This document shows, piece by piece, positions 16,557 through 25,581 of a stretch of 64,000 nucleotides of DNA (within the stretch, counting starts at the first letter, position 1; each line of letters opens with the position of its first letter). The DNA is from Pseudomonas frederiksbergensis (lineage in GTDB: Bacteria > Pseudomonadota > Gammaproteobacteria > Pseudomonadales > Pseudomonadaceae): the NCBI RefSeq assembly GCF_003732275.1, contig NZ_MOBM01000040.1:124001-188000 (forward strand), given 5' to 3'. The notes below the pieces were generated by a model that saw nothing but the letters and a program-made list of their open reading frames with translations, ran no database searches and was not told where the DNA came from. The position numbers were made by a program, and so were the translations under genes.

Positions 16557-18818
16557 ATGGCAAATGAATCGAAATGCCCGTTCAATCACGCCGCCGCGGG
16601 CGGTGGTACGACGAACCGCGATTGGTGGCCGAACCAACTGAATCTGAAGATCCTGCACCAGAATTCGCGGCTGTCCGACCCCACGGATGAGGGCTACAAC
16701 TACGCCGAAGCGTTCAAAAACCTGGACTTTCAGGCGCTCAAGCAAGACCTGCACGCGCTGATGACCGATTCGCAAGACTGGTGGCCGGCAGACTTCGGTC
16801 ACTATGGGCCGCTGTTTATTCGCATGGCCTGGCACAGCGCCGGCACGTACCGCACCGGTGACGGTCGTGGCGGTGCCGGTTCCGGTCAGCAGCGCTTCGC
16901 GCCACTCAACAGTTGGCCGGACAACGTCAGCCTCGACAAGGCACGCCGGCTGCTTTGGCCGATCAAGCAAAAGTATGGTCGCAACATCTCCTGGGCCGAC
17001 CTGATCGTGCTCACCGGTAACGTCGCGCTGGAATCCATGGGCTTCAAGACTTTCGGCTTTTCCGGCGGTCGGCCAGACGTTTGGGAACCGGATGAGGCCG
17101 TCTACTGGGGCTCGGAAAACAAGTGGCTGGGCGGCGACACCCGCTACGAAAAAGACAAAAAGGAACCCATGCAAGAACCCGGCGAAGGCCCACTCGTTGC
17201 TGAGCCGGGGGAAAACGAGGACAGCCGTACCGACGGAGGACGCAACCTGGAAAACCCGCTCGCCGCGGTGCAAATGGGCCTGATCTACGTCAACCCGGAA
17301 GGCCCGGAAGGCAACCCGGATCCGGTCGCTGCGGCGGTGGACATCCGCGAGACCTTCGGGCGCATGGCGATGAATGACGAAGAAACCGTAGCGCTGATCG
17401 CCGGTGGCCACGCCTTCGGCAAGACCCACGGCGCCGGCCCTGCCGACAACGTCGGTGCCGAGCCCGAAGCCGCTGGCCTCGAAGCTCAGGGCCTGGGCTG
17501 GAAGAGCACCTTCGGCAGCGGCAAGGGCGGTGACACCATCACCAGCGGCCTGGAAGTGACCTGGACCACCACGCCCACGAAGTGGAGCAACAACTACCTG
17601 GAAAACCTGTTCGGCTTCGAGTGGGAACTGACCAAGAGCCCGGCGGGTGCCAGCCAGTGGACGGCGAAAGGCGGTGCTGGCGCGGGCATCATTCCGGATG
17701 CTCACGACCCGTCGAAGCGGCGTAATCCGACCATGCTGACCACGGACCTGTCCCTGCGATTCGACCCGATCTATGAGCCGATTTCACGGCGCTTCCTGGC
17801 AAACCCGGACCAGTTGGCCGACGCATTCGCCCGCGCCTGGTTCAAGCTGCTCCACCGCGACATGGGCCCCCTCTCCCGCTACCTCGGCCCGGAAATGCCC
17901 AACGAAGAACTGCTGTGGCAAGACCCGATTCCGGAGGTCGATCATGCCCTGGTCAACGACAGCGACGTCGCCGCACTCAAAGGCAAACTCCAGTCTTGCG
18001 GCCTGACCGTTTCGCAACTGGTCTCGACCGCCTGGGCAGCAGCTTCCACCTTCCGCGGCTCCGATAAACGCGGCGGCGCCAACGGCGGGCGCCTGCGTCT
18101 GGCTCCGCAGAAATTCTGGCAAGCCAACCAACCTGAGCAACTGGCGAGCGTACTGACGAAACTCGATAGCATCCAGAACGAGTTCAACAGCGGCGGCAAG
18201 AAAATCTCGCTGGCAGACCTGATCGTGCTGGCTGGTTGTGCCGGCGTCGAACAAGCAGCGAAAAATGCTGGCCAGACCGTGACGGTGCCTTTCACTCCGG
18301 GCCGGATGGACGCCTCGCAAGAACAAACGGACGTCGAATCCTTCGGGTTCCTCGAACCCGCCGCCGATGGCTTCCGTAACTACCTCAAATCCCGCTACAG
18401 CGTACCGGCCGAGGCCTTACTGATCGACAAGGCGCAACTGCTGACTCTCACCGCGCCAGAAATGACCGCGCTCATTGGTGGGCTACGCGTGCTCAATACC
18501 AACGTCGGACAAACCCAGCATGGCGTCTTCACCAAACAACCAGAAGCGTTGACCAACGACTTCTTCAAAAACCTGCTCGATATGAGCGTGGAATGGAAAC
18601 CGGTGTCGGAGGCCAATGAAGAGTTTGAAGGCCGCGATCGGAAAACCGGCGACCTTAAATGGACGGGTACGCGTGTTGATCTGGTGTTTGGTTCGAATGC
18701 GCAGTTGAGGGCATTGGCTGAGGTCTATGCCTGCGACGATGCGAAGGAGAAGTTTGTGAAAGACTTCGTTGCGGCTTGGGTCAAGGTGATGAATCTGGAT
18801 CGGTTTGATCTTAAGTAA
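16557..18818 (+). CDS. katG: Catalase-peroxidase KatG
   Basis: A 753-residue haem catalase-peroxidase that destroys hydrogen peroxide in the cytosol. Both repeat halves of the family are present. The distal haem pocket is Arg89, Trp92, His93 (RMAWHSAGTY); the proximal haem ligand is His285 in AGGHAFGKTHG. The covalent Met-Tyr-Trp adduct residues fall at the expected spacing (Trp92, Tyr244 in GLIYVNPEGP, Met270 in ETFGRM), so catalase activity should be retained. ATG 16557 is favoured over in-frame 16530 because the family begins with MANESKCPFN-like sequence and aaagg stands upstream. A hairpin terminator follows directly. Confidence 0.95.
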   Translation: MANESKCPFNHAAAGGGTTNRDWWPNQLNLKILHQNSRLSDPTDEGYNYAEAFKNLDFQALKQDLHALMTDSQDWWPADFGHYGPLFIRMAWHSAGTYRTGDGRGGAGSGQQRFAPLNSWPDNVSLDKARRLLWPIKQKYGRNISWADLIVLTGNVALESMGFKTFGFSGGRPDVWEPDEAVYWGSENKWLGGDTRYEKDKKEPMQEPGEGPLVAEPGENEDSRTDGGRNLENPLAAVQMGLIYVNPEGPEGNPDPVAAAVDIRETFGRMAMNDEETVALIAGGHAFGKTHGAGPADNVGAEPEAAGLEAQGLGWKSTFGSGKGGDTITSGLEVTWTTTPTKWSNNYLENLFGFEWELTKSPAGASQWTAKGGAGAGIIPDAHDPSKRRNPTMLTTDLSLRFDPIYEPISRRFLANPDQLADAFARAWFKLLHRDMGPLSRYLGPEMPNEELLWQDPIPEVDHALVNDSDVAALKGKLQSCGLTVSQLVSTAWAAASTFRGSDKRGGANGGRLRLAPQKFWQANQPEQLASVLTKLDSIQNEFNSGGKKISLADLIVLAGCAGVEQAAKNAGQTVTVPFTPGRMDASQEQTDVESFGFLEPAADGFRNYLKSRYSVPAEALLIDKAQLLTLTAPEMTALIGGLRVLNTNVGQTQHGVFTKQPEALTNDFFKNLLDMSVEWKPVSEANEEFEGRDRKTGDLKWTGTRVDLVFGSNAQLRALAEVYACDDAKEKFVKDFVAAWVKVMNLDRFDLK

Positions 18819-18843
18819 CGCCAGCGGTATTGCTGAAAACCCG

Positions 18844-18877
18844 CAACGCCTCCCTGTGTGGAGGCGTTGTGCTTTTT
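18844..18877 (+). terminator. Rho-independent terminator of katG
   Basis: A perfect 10-bp stem (caacgcctcc / ggaggcgttg) with a 6-base loop and a short T-run (18873-18877), 25 bases after the katG stop. Confidence 0.85.
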
Positions 18878-18915
18878 GCTGATCTATCGGCCAGGATAGA
18901 TACCCAATCGTGGAC

Positions 18916-19539
18916 TTATTGAACTAGCTGCCGAATCCCCAGAGACAAAATCAAACCGCCGCACAGTCGATCGATAGCTTTTTTCCTCCTTCGATACGCT
19001 GAAGCGATCTCAGGTTGCGACAGAGCGATTGCGACCACTCCATACCAAGTCATCGAAACCACCACTACGACTGCCAGCATCGACAAAAACGTGCCTGGTG
19101 CAACGCGGGTGGGGGCTGCCGCTGAGAAAATAGCGGCATAGAAGGCCATGGATTTAGGGTTGCCAATGTTCGTAACGACCCCCTGAATGAATGACTGCCG
19201 AAAGTTTCCGACGACAGCATTATCACAGGGGGCGAGTGCGCTCTTCCCGGCCTTGAGCAGCAGTCCGAATCCAAACCAGATCAGATAGGCTGCCCCCATA
19301 ACTTTTACGATCAACGCCGCCCAAGGGAAAGCAGCAAATACAACGCCGATACCTGCGATTGCACAGGTGGCCCAGAATAAATTGACCAATACGATGCCTG
19401 CTACCAAGGCCAAAGCTTCTGCCCGCGTAGCTGCCACCGCTTTGTGGACTACTGCAACGAAATTTGGCCCTGGAATAACGACACCGGCCAGGTAAACCAA
19501 AAAGACTGTCAAAACGGCGGGACCATCGATCATCTGCAT
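18916..19539 (-). CDS. LysE/RhtB-family amino acid exporter
   Basis: A 207-residue inner-membrane protein with about six hydrophobic helices. The family signature IPGPNFVAVVHKAVAATRAEALALVAGI is near the N-terminus, then GAAYLIWFGFGLLLKAG and QGVVTNIGNPKSMAFYAAIFS. LysE proteins export amino acids or related metabolites. The gene stands alone, convergent with katG and sharing the space between 18878 and 18915. The exported compound is not visible from sequence. Confidence 0.9.
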   Translation of the reverse strand: MQMIDGPAVLTVFLVYLAGVVIPGPNFVAVVHKAVAATRAEALALVAGIVLVNLFWATCAIAGIGVVFAAFPWAALIVKVMGAAYLIWFGFGLLLKAGKSALAPCDNAVVGNFRQSFIQGVVTNIGNPKSMAFYAAIFSAAAPTRVAPGTFLSMLAVVVVVSMTWYGVVAIALSQPEIASAYRRRKKAIDRLCGGLILSLGIRQLVQ

Positions 19540-19701
19540 TCCTTGCGAGTGTTGTGGCTAGGGACGGTCTTTCAGATCAAGGCCTCCCGCAGACTCAACG
19601 TACAACGAAACAATAATTCGATACAGGGCTTTTCGGCGTAGTTGTATTTTTACGCCAGGAGCAATCATTTCAGGCTCGGGCCGCGCTTGATCTGCAAAAA
19701 G

Positions 19702-19740
19702 AAAAAGCCCCACCCCCCTAAAAATGGGACGGGGCTTTTT
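19702..19740. terminator. Bidirectional hairpin terminator
   Basis: Ten-base arms aaaaagcccc and ggggcttttt enclose a 19-base loop, giving A/T runs on both sides. It ends transcription of the small minus-strand membrane protein gene at 19781-19864. Confidence 0.75.
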
Positions 19741-19780
19741 GCTGCGCAACTCGCTGGAATATGGGCAACCCACCTTCTCC

Positions 19781-19864
19781 TTACACCGGAGAAATCGTGG
19801 CAAGCGCGCCAATCAAAATGGTCAACACCAGAAATCCACCCAGGAAAAATGCCATCTTGCCCAT
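19781..19864 (-). CDS. 27-residue small membrane protein
   Basis: A short gene with a strong ribosome site (aggagg about 5 bases before ATG 19864) that encodes MGKMAFFLGGFLVLTILIGA plus LATISPV. This is one hydrophobic helix with a positively charged N-terminus, so it should insert in the inner membrane. A hairpin terminator lies 41 bases beyond its stop. Good initiation signal, one helix and a terminator make this a real gene despite its size. Function unknown; small single-helix proteins often modulate transporters or sensor kinases. Confidence 0.72.
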   Translation of the reverse strand: MGKMAFFLGGFLVLTILIGALATISPV

Positions 19865-20024
19865 GGGGCCTCCTACGTAATGAGTTTGCGGTGCAGCGGC
19901 TACCGCACTGCTGACCGTGTTGTCATTGTGAGCCGCAGGCTGACTCCATTACAGATGCAGATAGCCCAGAAAAACACGGATCAGCACGACGCCGCCCCCC
20001 GAACAACCCCCCGAATTTCCTGCC

Positions 20025-20059
20025 CCGTAGGAGCTGCCGAAGGCTGCGATCTTTTGATC
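20025..20059. repeat. Half of a REP-like element (second family)
   Basis: The sequence ccgtaggagctgccgaaggc followed by tgcgatcttttgatc recurs in this window at 16181-16211 and 22157-22256. It lies immediately 3' of the truncated flavin reductase gene. Confidence 0.7.
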
Positions 20060-20065
20060 CTGGCT

Positions 20066-20257
20066 TTACATTCCATTCCAGACTCTGTCGGTCTCTTCTT
20101 CTGGCCACAGCGGTAGCCGACTGGAAGCCAGGTCTATCCGTTCGCTTGAGTCACACAGCTCAAGTTTCTCTAATCGGTCACGCAGATACCTGGCGACCTT
20201 GATTGACTGACTGTTTGATCTATTCGATCCGGACAGCAGAACGATATGACGACTCAT
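20066..20257 (-). pseudogene. NADPH-dependent FMN reductase, N-terminal fragment
   Basis: Only 63 residues of a flavodoxin-like NAD(P)H-FMN reductase remain: IVLLSGSNRSNSQSIKVARYL (the phosphate-binding loop) up to SSRLPLWPEEETDRVWNG, then a stop a few bases before a REP-like element. Complete family members have about 180 residues, so two-thirds including the active-site region are missing. Its start overlaps the end of the hydroxylase gene by 4 bases (ATGA), showing that the two once formed an operon. It is probably non-functional. Confidence 0.72.
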
Positions 20258-21108
20258 CGCGCCACCTTCTGGTTAGCGTTGACCTTGGGTGCGGAACGGC
20301 GGGAACGCACGACGGGCCAGAACAATTCTTCTTTCCAGCTTATCGGTGACAAGTGTTCGATTCCGTAGGCTGGCGGACGCCGGCGGGTAATTTTTGCGGT
20401 TCCGAACAGTACGTCCCAAAGAAATAACAGGTTGCCGAAATTGCCTTTGTAATGGGTAACGCCATCTTCGGCAGTCAAACCGTGATGCGCAGAGTGAGTG
20501 GAGGGTGTGGAGAAGGTTCGCTCCAAAACCCAAACAAGTGGGCGTAACGCGGGGATACGATAAAGTTTGTCGTCCCATGCAATGCTGCTGTGTGCAGCGA
20601 AGATGACGCTCATTTTCAGAATCAAATAAACGTAATAAATGGGTGCAAGCCCAAGATAAATCAGCACGCCGGATAACCAGATGCCGGGCATCAGAAGATA
20701 GTAGAAACTGTTGTTGCGATAGACGATGCGTACGCTCATATAAGGCGCGGAATGATGCGCACGGTGCAAGGCATAAAGTGCGGGAACCCGGTGAGTCAGC
20801 CGATGCCACCAGTATTGGGTCATGTCATCGAGCAGTAAAAACAATACAAATCCTGCCATCCACGGAATTCCGGCCAACGCGTCCTTCATGTCCGGCACAG
20901 CCTGACTTAGCATCTTGCCACTTAGCCACATGACTAAAGGAAATGTGACCGCCACCAGTATGCCGGAGCCGACGACTTCAATGAGTACGTCACGTTTACC
21001 GCCTGATGACTGACGAAACGACGAACAGGCAAGCTCCAGCAAAATGAAGGCAAGGAAAATCCCGGCCACGATTACAGCAGGGTTATTGGCGAGCATTGTT
21101 ATATTCAT
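20254..21108 (-). CDS. Sterol desaturase/fatty acid hydroxylase family membrane enzyme
   Basis: A 284-residue di-iron membrane oxygenase. The three histidine clusters are HRLTH (102-106), HRAHH (115-119) and HSAHH (205-209), among four or five hydrophobic helices. Enzymes of this family hydroxylate or desaturate lipids or isoprenoids using O2 and an electron donor. The adjoining flavin reductase fragment could once have been that donor. It is divergent from the AraC gene, with 34 bases between the starts, so AraC probably regulates it. Substrate unknown. Confidence 0.87.
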   Translation of the reverse strand: MNITMLANNPAVIVAGIFLAFILLELACSSFRQSSGGKRDVLIEVVGSGILVAVTFPLVMWLSGKMLSQAVPDMKDALAGIPWMAGFVLFLLLDDMTQYWWHRLTHRVPALYALHRAHHSAPYMSVRIVYRNNSFYYLLMPGIWLSGVLIYLGLAPIYYVYLILKMSVIFAAHSSIAWDDKLYRIPALRPLVWVLERTFSTPSTHSAHHGLTAEDGVTHYKGNFGNLLFLWDVLFGTAKITRRRPPAYGIEHLSPISWKEELFWPVVRSRRSAPKVNANQKVAR

Positions 21109-21142
21109 GGCACTCTCGATTTAGGCCCTTGCGGGCAATGCC

Positions 21143-22138
21143 ATGTCATTAGAAACCCAGGAGTCAGCCCTCCCAATGCGCGAAATGGACAGAATTGAGC
21201 TAGAACCGGCCAATCGCCCCCCCCAGCGCTTTCATCGAGGCAGGCTGGGCCAAGTGCTGGAGCGCTTTCTTGACAACCAGGTTGCCCGAAAAAGCACGGA
21301 TTACAGCCTGATCGAGCTGGATCAGCTGTGGCGCGAGGCGGCGCGTATTGATCCGGCTATCGGGTTAAAACTGTTCGCGCTGTTCACCCCTCAGGACTGG
21401 CACGTCCTGGCTTATCTTTGTCTGTATAGCCCCGACGTTTTGTCGTCCATGCACCTTTGGGCCCGCTACGCACCGCTTGCATCGGACACCGACAATGTAA
21501 GGTTGGTGAATGATGAAAACGGCGTCGGAATCGAGCTGTGCGTCGATGCGCCAGGAGAGTTGGCGCGGTATGTCATCGAACACTACGGCGTGATGTCCAT
21601 CGCGCAATTGCGACGTGGAACCGGGCAGGATGTGCAGCCGATTCTGGCAAAATTCATGCATTCGCGTCCGTCGTATTACAAGCAATACACCCAGTGGTTT
21701 GGAGACCGTATCGAGTTTGACTGCCCGGTTAACTGCTTCTATTTCCATGCTCAAAGCTTGAGCCTGCCGATGCAGACCCGTCATCACGGGATGTTGGAGT
21801 TATTGACTCAGGAGCTGGATCGGCGGATTGCCGCGCATCGCAACTTCAGCGGTTGGTCAGCCAAGGTTGCCGAAGGTGCGCGACGGTCTTTGGCGAGAGG
21901 TGAAACTCCAAATCTGGACAATCTGGCAAAGGCGCTGCACCAGACGCCCAGGACATTACGTAGACGCCTGGAAGAGCAAGGCACGACCTTCAGGCAATTA
22001 CTCGATCAGATTCGTGCAGAACTGGAACTGCATCTTGAGTTGCAAGGCGAGTCGCTGACGGAGATTGCGACTCAATTGGGCTACAGCGATTTGACGGCCT
22101 ATCTCCATGCCCGAAGTCGATGGCGTGACGCTAAATAA
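21143..22138 (+). CDS. AraC-family regulator with a clipped C-terminus
   Basis: A 331-residue AraC regulator of the arabinose-binding-domain-fused type: N-terminal sensor domain (about 20-210) and a C-terminal double helix-turn-helix (PNLDNLAKALHQTPRTLRRRL, then LTEIATQLGYSDLTAYLHA). The end reads RSRWRDAK, whereas family members usually continue for about a dozen residues through a conserved SPxxYR. A REP-like repeat starts about 18 bases after the stop, so the 3' end may have been replaced. Divergent from the hydroxylase, its likely target. No clear ribosome site precedes ATG 21143. Confidence 0.83.
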   Translation: MSLETQESALPMREMDRIELEPANRPPQRFHRGRLGQVLERFLDNQVARKSTDYSLIELDQLWREAARIDPAIGLKLFALFTPQDWHVLAYLCLYSPDVLSSMHLWARYAPLASDTDNVRLVNDENGVGIELCVDAPGELARYVIEHYGVMSIAQLRRGTGQDVQPILAKFMHSRPSYYKQYTQWFGDRIEFDCPVNCFYFHAQSLSLPMQTRHHGMLELLTQELDRRIAAHRNFSGWSAKVAEGARRSLARGETPNLDNLAKALHQTPRTLRRRLEEQGTTFRQLLDQIRAELELHLELQGESLTEIATQLGYSDLTAYLHARSRWRDAK

Positions 22139-22156
22139 TCGGCATCTGCCGCTGAA

Positions 22157-22256
22157 AATCAAAAGATCGCAGGCTTCGCCAGCTCCTACGCCAGCCGCAT
22201 GCATCCCTGAGATACGCCATCTCCGTAGGAGCTGCCGCAGGCTGCGATCTTCGATC
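22157..22256. repeat. Inverted pair of REP-like elements (second family)
   Basis: Two arms, aaaagatcgcaggcttcgcc and aggagctgccgcaggctgcg, face each other across a 40-base centre. This is the paired form of the half elements at 16181 and 20025. Confidence 0.75.
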
Positions 22257-22285
22257 TTGGCATTTTCGAAATCGCTGATAGAAAA

Positions 22286-22660
22286 CTAGTTGCCCCGCCC
22301 GCCACCAAACGACCATTCATCTGGCGCGGTAGTGGTAATCACCACCATGACGTCCTCAGGGTCGATGCCTGGCGCCCGACTCAGTCTCTCGACCAGGTTG
22401 CGATAGAAACGCTGTTTCGTCTCGATGTCTCGAGGGCGACCGGCAGTAATCGCGATCAGCACAAAGTCATGGCTGCGCGGACCGCCCAGGTAGCCGGGAT
22501 CAAATACCAGTTCGCCCACTTCATGTTGGTGAATGACCTGGAACCGGTCGGCCATCGGCACTTCGAAGCTTTCTACCAACGCGTCGTGCAACCCCTGTGA
22601 GAGGGCCTGTAAATACTCGGCAGACTTTCCCCGGTGCAATGAAATACGTGCAAATGGCAT
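22286..22660 (-). CDS. Tautomerase-family protein
   Basis: A 124-residue tautomerase-superfamily protein (long two-module form). The N-terminus MPFARISLHRGKSAEYLQAL has the catalytic Pro2, exposed after methionine removal. DRFQVIHQHEVGELVFDP and RDIETKQRFYRNLVERL follow family pattern. Such proteins isomerise or dehalogenate small keto-acids. Divergent from the LysR gene at 22769, about 108 bases apart, which suggests that it is the regulator's target. The natural substrate is unknown. Confidence 0.85.
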   Translation of the reverse strand: MPFARISLHRGKSAEYLQALSQGLHDALVESFEVPMADRFQVIHQHEVGELVFDPGYLGGPRSHDFVLIAITAGRPRDIETKQRFYRNLVERLSRAPGIDPEDVMVVITTTAPDEWSFGGGRGN

Positions 22661-22768
22661 AACGGTCTACTCCTGAAAAACCCACTGACAGGAGAAAACT
22701 ACCAAGTCGCGATAATTCCGAATATCCGATTTAATGGCGACCATAGTCCTGAATTAGTGGATGATTCG

Positions 22769-23662
22769 ATGCGCCGTCCAACCTTCGATCTTGATGTGCT
22801 GCGTACGTTCGTGACCGGTGTGGAATTCAACAGCTTTGCCAAAGCGGCGGACCGGCTCAATCGCTCCACGTCAGCGGTGAGCGCACAACTCAAGAAGCTT
22901 GAGGAACAGATAGGCGCGCCAGTGCTGTCCAAATCCGGTCGAGGGCTGGTGTTGACGCCGGTGGGTGAGTCCCTGCTCAGCCATGCCCGCCAACTGCTTG
23001 AACTGAACGACAGCATTTTCCAGACCCTGCACGAAAGCCAGACCGCCGCAACGGTACGCCTGGGGCTGCAGGAAGACTTTGGCGAACACTTTCTCAGCGA
23101 CATTCTGCGACGCTACGTCAAGATGTACCCGAGGGTGAGCCTCGAAGTCAGGATCGCGCGTAATACCGAATTGCTTGCGTTGATCGACAGCGGTGGCCTG
23201 GACCTGGCCCTGACTTGGGACACAGGGCACAAATCCCCTTATGCCAAACGCCTGGGTGAAACGCAGATGCACTGGATCGGGCCTCGTGACACGCCATCGC
23301 TCAACTGCTCTGTAGATTCTCCCCTGCCATTGATCATGTTCGACGCCCCTTGCGTGTTGCGCAGCGCGGCAACCCAGGCACTGGATGAGGCGCGAATCCC
23401 TTGGCGAATCGCGCTGACCAGCCCCAGCGTTGGTGGAATCTGGGCGGCCGTTGCGGCCGGTTTGGGCCTCACGTTGCGAACCCGCATTGGACTGCCCGGA
23501 CATCTCGCCGTCATTGCCGGTCTACCCACACTGCCGACCCTTGGCTATGTGCTTTATCGTGGAGCAGAACACCTGGCGCCTGCCACCCGACAACTGGCTG
23601 CGTTGATACAAACCAGTCTGGAAGAGCAGGCGTTCAGTATTACTGCGAGCGCCACCGTTTGA
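22769..23662 (+). CDS. LysR-family transcriptional regulator
   Basis: A 297-residue LysR protein beginning MRRPTFDLDVLRTFVTG; an in-frame GTG lies four codons upstream. The helix-turn-helix is SFAKAADRLNRSTSAVSAQL with the wing ALSKSGRGLVLTPVGE-like region. The effector domain starts near residue 90. It shares a promoter region with the tautomerase on the other strand. Confidence 0.9.
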   Translation: MRRPTFDLDVLRTFVTGVEFNSFAKAADRLNRSTSAVSAQLKKLEEQIGAPVLSKSGRGLVLTPVGESLLSHARQLLELNDSIFQTLHESQTAATVRLGLQEDFGEHFLSDILRRYVKMYPRVSLEVRIARNTELLALIDSGGLDLALTWDTGHKSPYAKRLGETQMHWIGPRDTPSLNCSVDSPLPLIMFDAPCVLRSAATQALDEARIPWRIALTSPSVGGIWAAVAAGLGLTLRTRIGLPGHLAVIAGLPTLPTLGYVLYRGAEHLAPATRQLAALIQTSLEEQAFSITASATV

Positions 23663-23733
23663 TGCTGTTCAAAGCAAGTCACCCAAGGTACTTGTAGTAC
23701 TGGCTGTCATTCAGCACATCTCGAGGTGTTCAC

Positions 23734-24490
23734 CGCAATGCGCGCCTTAGGGTTTGGCACCCCAACGTCGTTGTTTGCTCGGCGCGCATCACTCTTCGTT
23801 TCGGATATGGACATTAGCTTTGTCGATACTTTATCTCCGAACAGTATCGTAATCGTAGGGTTTAGTTCCATAGAAAGAATGGATTTCTGTTGCCCAAGAC
23901 TCATCAGCCATATTAGGCCAATTGTCCTTGTCAAAACCTGGCGCATTTTCCAAGCGCTCTTTCTCTACGTTTAGTACGAAGCGCTTATTTACTGTATCGA
24001 GTGTCAATGCATTCCAAGGCACCGCAAACAGTTTTTCTCCCATGCTAAGAAAGCCACCAAAAGATAGAACAGCATAACTCACTCTACCGCTGCGAACATC
24101 CAGCATGATTTCCTTAATATCTCCCAAGTCTTCTTCATTATGGTTATAAACATCATTTCCAATGAGTGTGTCAGCCCCCATCAGGTCGGGGCCAGGCCCC
24201 TGTTCCTCAGAGCCGGCATCTCGTAGGAGGTTGGTTTTGTATATGCCATAGGTATCGCGATCTTCGTAGTTCATTGTTATCTCCTATCAGCAATCGTCAA
24301 TCAATCAGAAAAATATACCCACCGCCTTGATGGCTGTATTAGTGGGAGTCACCCGCTTTCGAAAAAGTTGAATTTTTTTTCTGCATGACGACGAATGGCA
24401 AGTTGGAGTAAAAAGTCAACAACTTTTAATTAGTGCGCTATCCATGTGGATGCTTGTTTTTATTTTTGGCATTAACCAGATCAATATCAT
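23734..24490. repeat. ~757-bp duplicated segment, intact copy
   Basis: This segment holds the PRC-barrel gene, its 3' flank and about 200 bases upstream. It matches 43889-44655 at high identity (mostly scattered single changes) in the same orientation, 20 kb away. Confidence 0.85.
23831..24274 (-). CDS. PRC-barrel domain protein
   Basis: A 147-residue soluble protein with a PRC-barrel-like core: MGADTLIGNDVYNHNEEDLG, then GDIKEIMLDVRSGRVSYAVL and MGEKLFAVPWNALTLDT. PRC-barrel proteins are small beta-barrels seen in photosynthetic reaction centre H subunits and ribosome maturation factors; stand-alone bacterial forms are linked to stress but have no established reaction. It has a normal ribosome site (ggagat-type) before ATG 24274. 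A second copy at 43991-44433 is frameshifted, so this is the working one. Confidence 0.85.
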   Translation of the reverse strand: MNYEDRDTYGIYKTNLLRDAGSEEQGPGPDLMGADTLIGNDVYNHNEEDLGDIKEIMLDVRSGRVSYAVLSFGGFLSMGEKLFAVPWNALTLDTVNKRFVLNVEKERLENAPGFDKDNWPNMADESWATEIHSFYGTKPYDYDTVRR

Positions 24491-24732
24491 GGATGCATGG
24501 ATGAAACGATTTCTCATTAATGGCAACAGGTTTGCATGTAACGCATAAATATGACGATTAAGTTTTGCTCACCACTACGACCAAACTTATTTAAATGACA
24601 GTTAATATAGGGGAAAGTTCAGAAAAATCTGGAGCAAGACATAAAATTGGCAGGCCCTACATTCCTTATGGGAATGCAGTATATAAAATTAATGAATTTT
24701 TATTATGACTGTGTGTGGCGTAGCGTGATGTG
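24275..24732. other. AT-rich gap without recognisable gene
   Basis: This 458-base gap is clearly more AT-rich than its surroundings. The first ~215 bases are the conserved upstream region of the duplicated PRC gene (it contains ttttttttctgcatgacgac, also present in the other copy) and must hold its promoter. In the remainder I see no open frame, hairpin or repeat. Confidence 0.5.
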
Positions 24733-25467
24733 ATGACATGGAGAACCGCCTTGAATTCATCCCCTCTCAACGCTGCTGAAAAATTTGATACCTCTCGAGC
24801 CAATGAGTACGGACGACAGAGCCGTATCGCACTAGCCGGATATGACGCCTGCCACGACCTGATTGCATGCATGCTGGCGGCAAGCCTCGGCAATTCAAGC
24901 TCGACAAAAATACTGGTGGTTGGCGCTGGCGGTACTGCACAGGAAATTATTGCTATGGCCAAACTTGAGCCGGGTTGGCACTTCACTGCTGTTGATCCAT
25001 CTGAGCCGATGCTGGAGGCAGCGAAGCAGCAGTTAGAGGCAAACAATTTGCTTGAAAGGACGACCATGCAACTTGGGCATGTTGAAGACCTGGCTGCAGA
25101 TGCCTCATATGACGCAGCCACTTTGATCGGGGTACTCCATCATCTCGATGGCGATGATACCAAGCGGGAAATTTTACGATCCATTCGAGCTCGTCTAAAG
25201 CCGGGTGCGCCGTTGATTGTCGCGGGGAATCAATATGCTTATGCCAGCCAGCCGTTACTGCTTGCTGCCTGGGGGCAACGGTGGCGGCAGCATGGAGCCA
25301 ACTCGGATGAAGTGAAGGCCAAGCTTGGGAAAATCCTTCAAGGCGCTGACCCACCACATTCCGAGGCGGCGGTTCAAAAACTTTTGCATGACGCCGGATT
25401 CGGAGGCGCTACTCGTTTCTTCAGTAGCCTGTTCTGGAGTGCCTGGTTGACGTGTAAAACGGGTTGA
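24733..25467 (+). CDS. Class I SAM-dependent methyltransferase
   Basis: A 244-residue methyltransferase. The SAM-binding motif I is ILVVGAGGTAQEIIAMAK, the acidic loop is AVDPSEPMLEAAKQ, and motif IV is YDAATLIGVLHHLDGDD. It resembles small-molecule methyltransferases; the acceptor is unknown. ATG 24733 has no good ribosome site. The in-frame TTG at 24751 has ggag 7 bases upstream and would give a protein starting with NSSPLNAAEKFD, so the start may be six codons later. The gene lies alone in an AT-rich context. Confidence 0.82.
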   Translation: MTWRTALNSSPLNAAEKFDTSRANEYGRQSRIALAGYDACHDLIACMLAASLGNSSSTKILVVGAGGTAQEIIAMAKLEPGWHFTAVDPSEPMLEAAKQQLEANNLLERTTMQLGHVEDLAADASYDAATLIGVLHHLDGDDTKREILRSIRARLKPGAPLIVAGNQYAYASQPLLLAAWGQRWRQHGANSDEVKAKLGKILQGADPPHSEAAVQKLLHDAGFGGATRFFSSLFWSAWLTCKTG

Positions 25468-25581
25468 ACCTGGAAGCGGGTGGCTGCTTCTGACCGATTG
25501 CTGTTCGACCCGAAGGGCTGCTTTCGACTGTGGATTCAACCCGGAGCAGTCATCGAGACTGCCGGTCGCGATGGTTCTGAA

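Noticed and set aside
16497..17705. Long open frame antisense to katG (402 codons)
   Set aside because: It is wholly inside a clear katG gene, has low-complexity Arg/Gly/Val-rich text and no family motif; high GC content leaves such antisense frames open.
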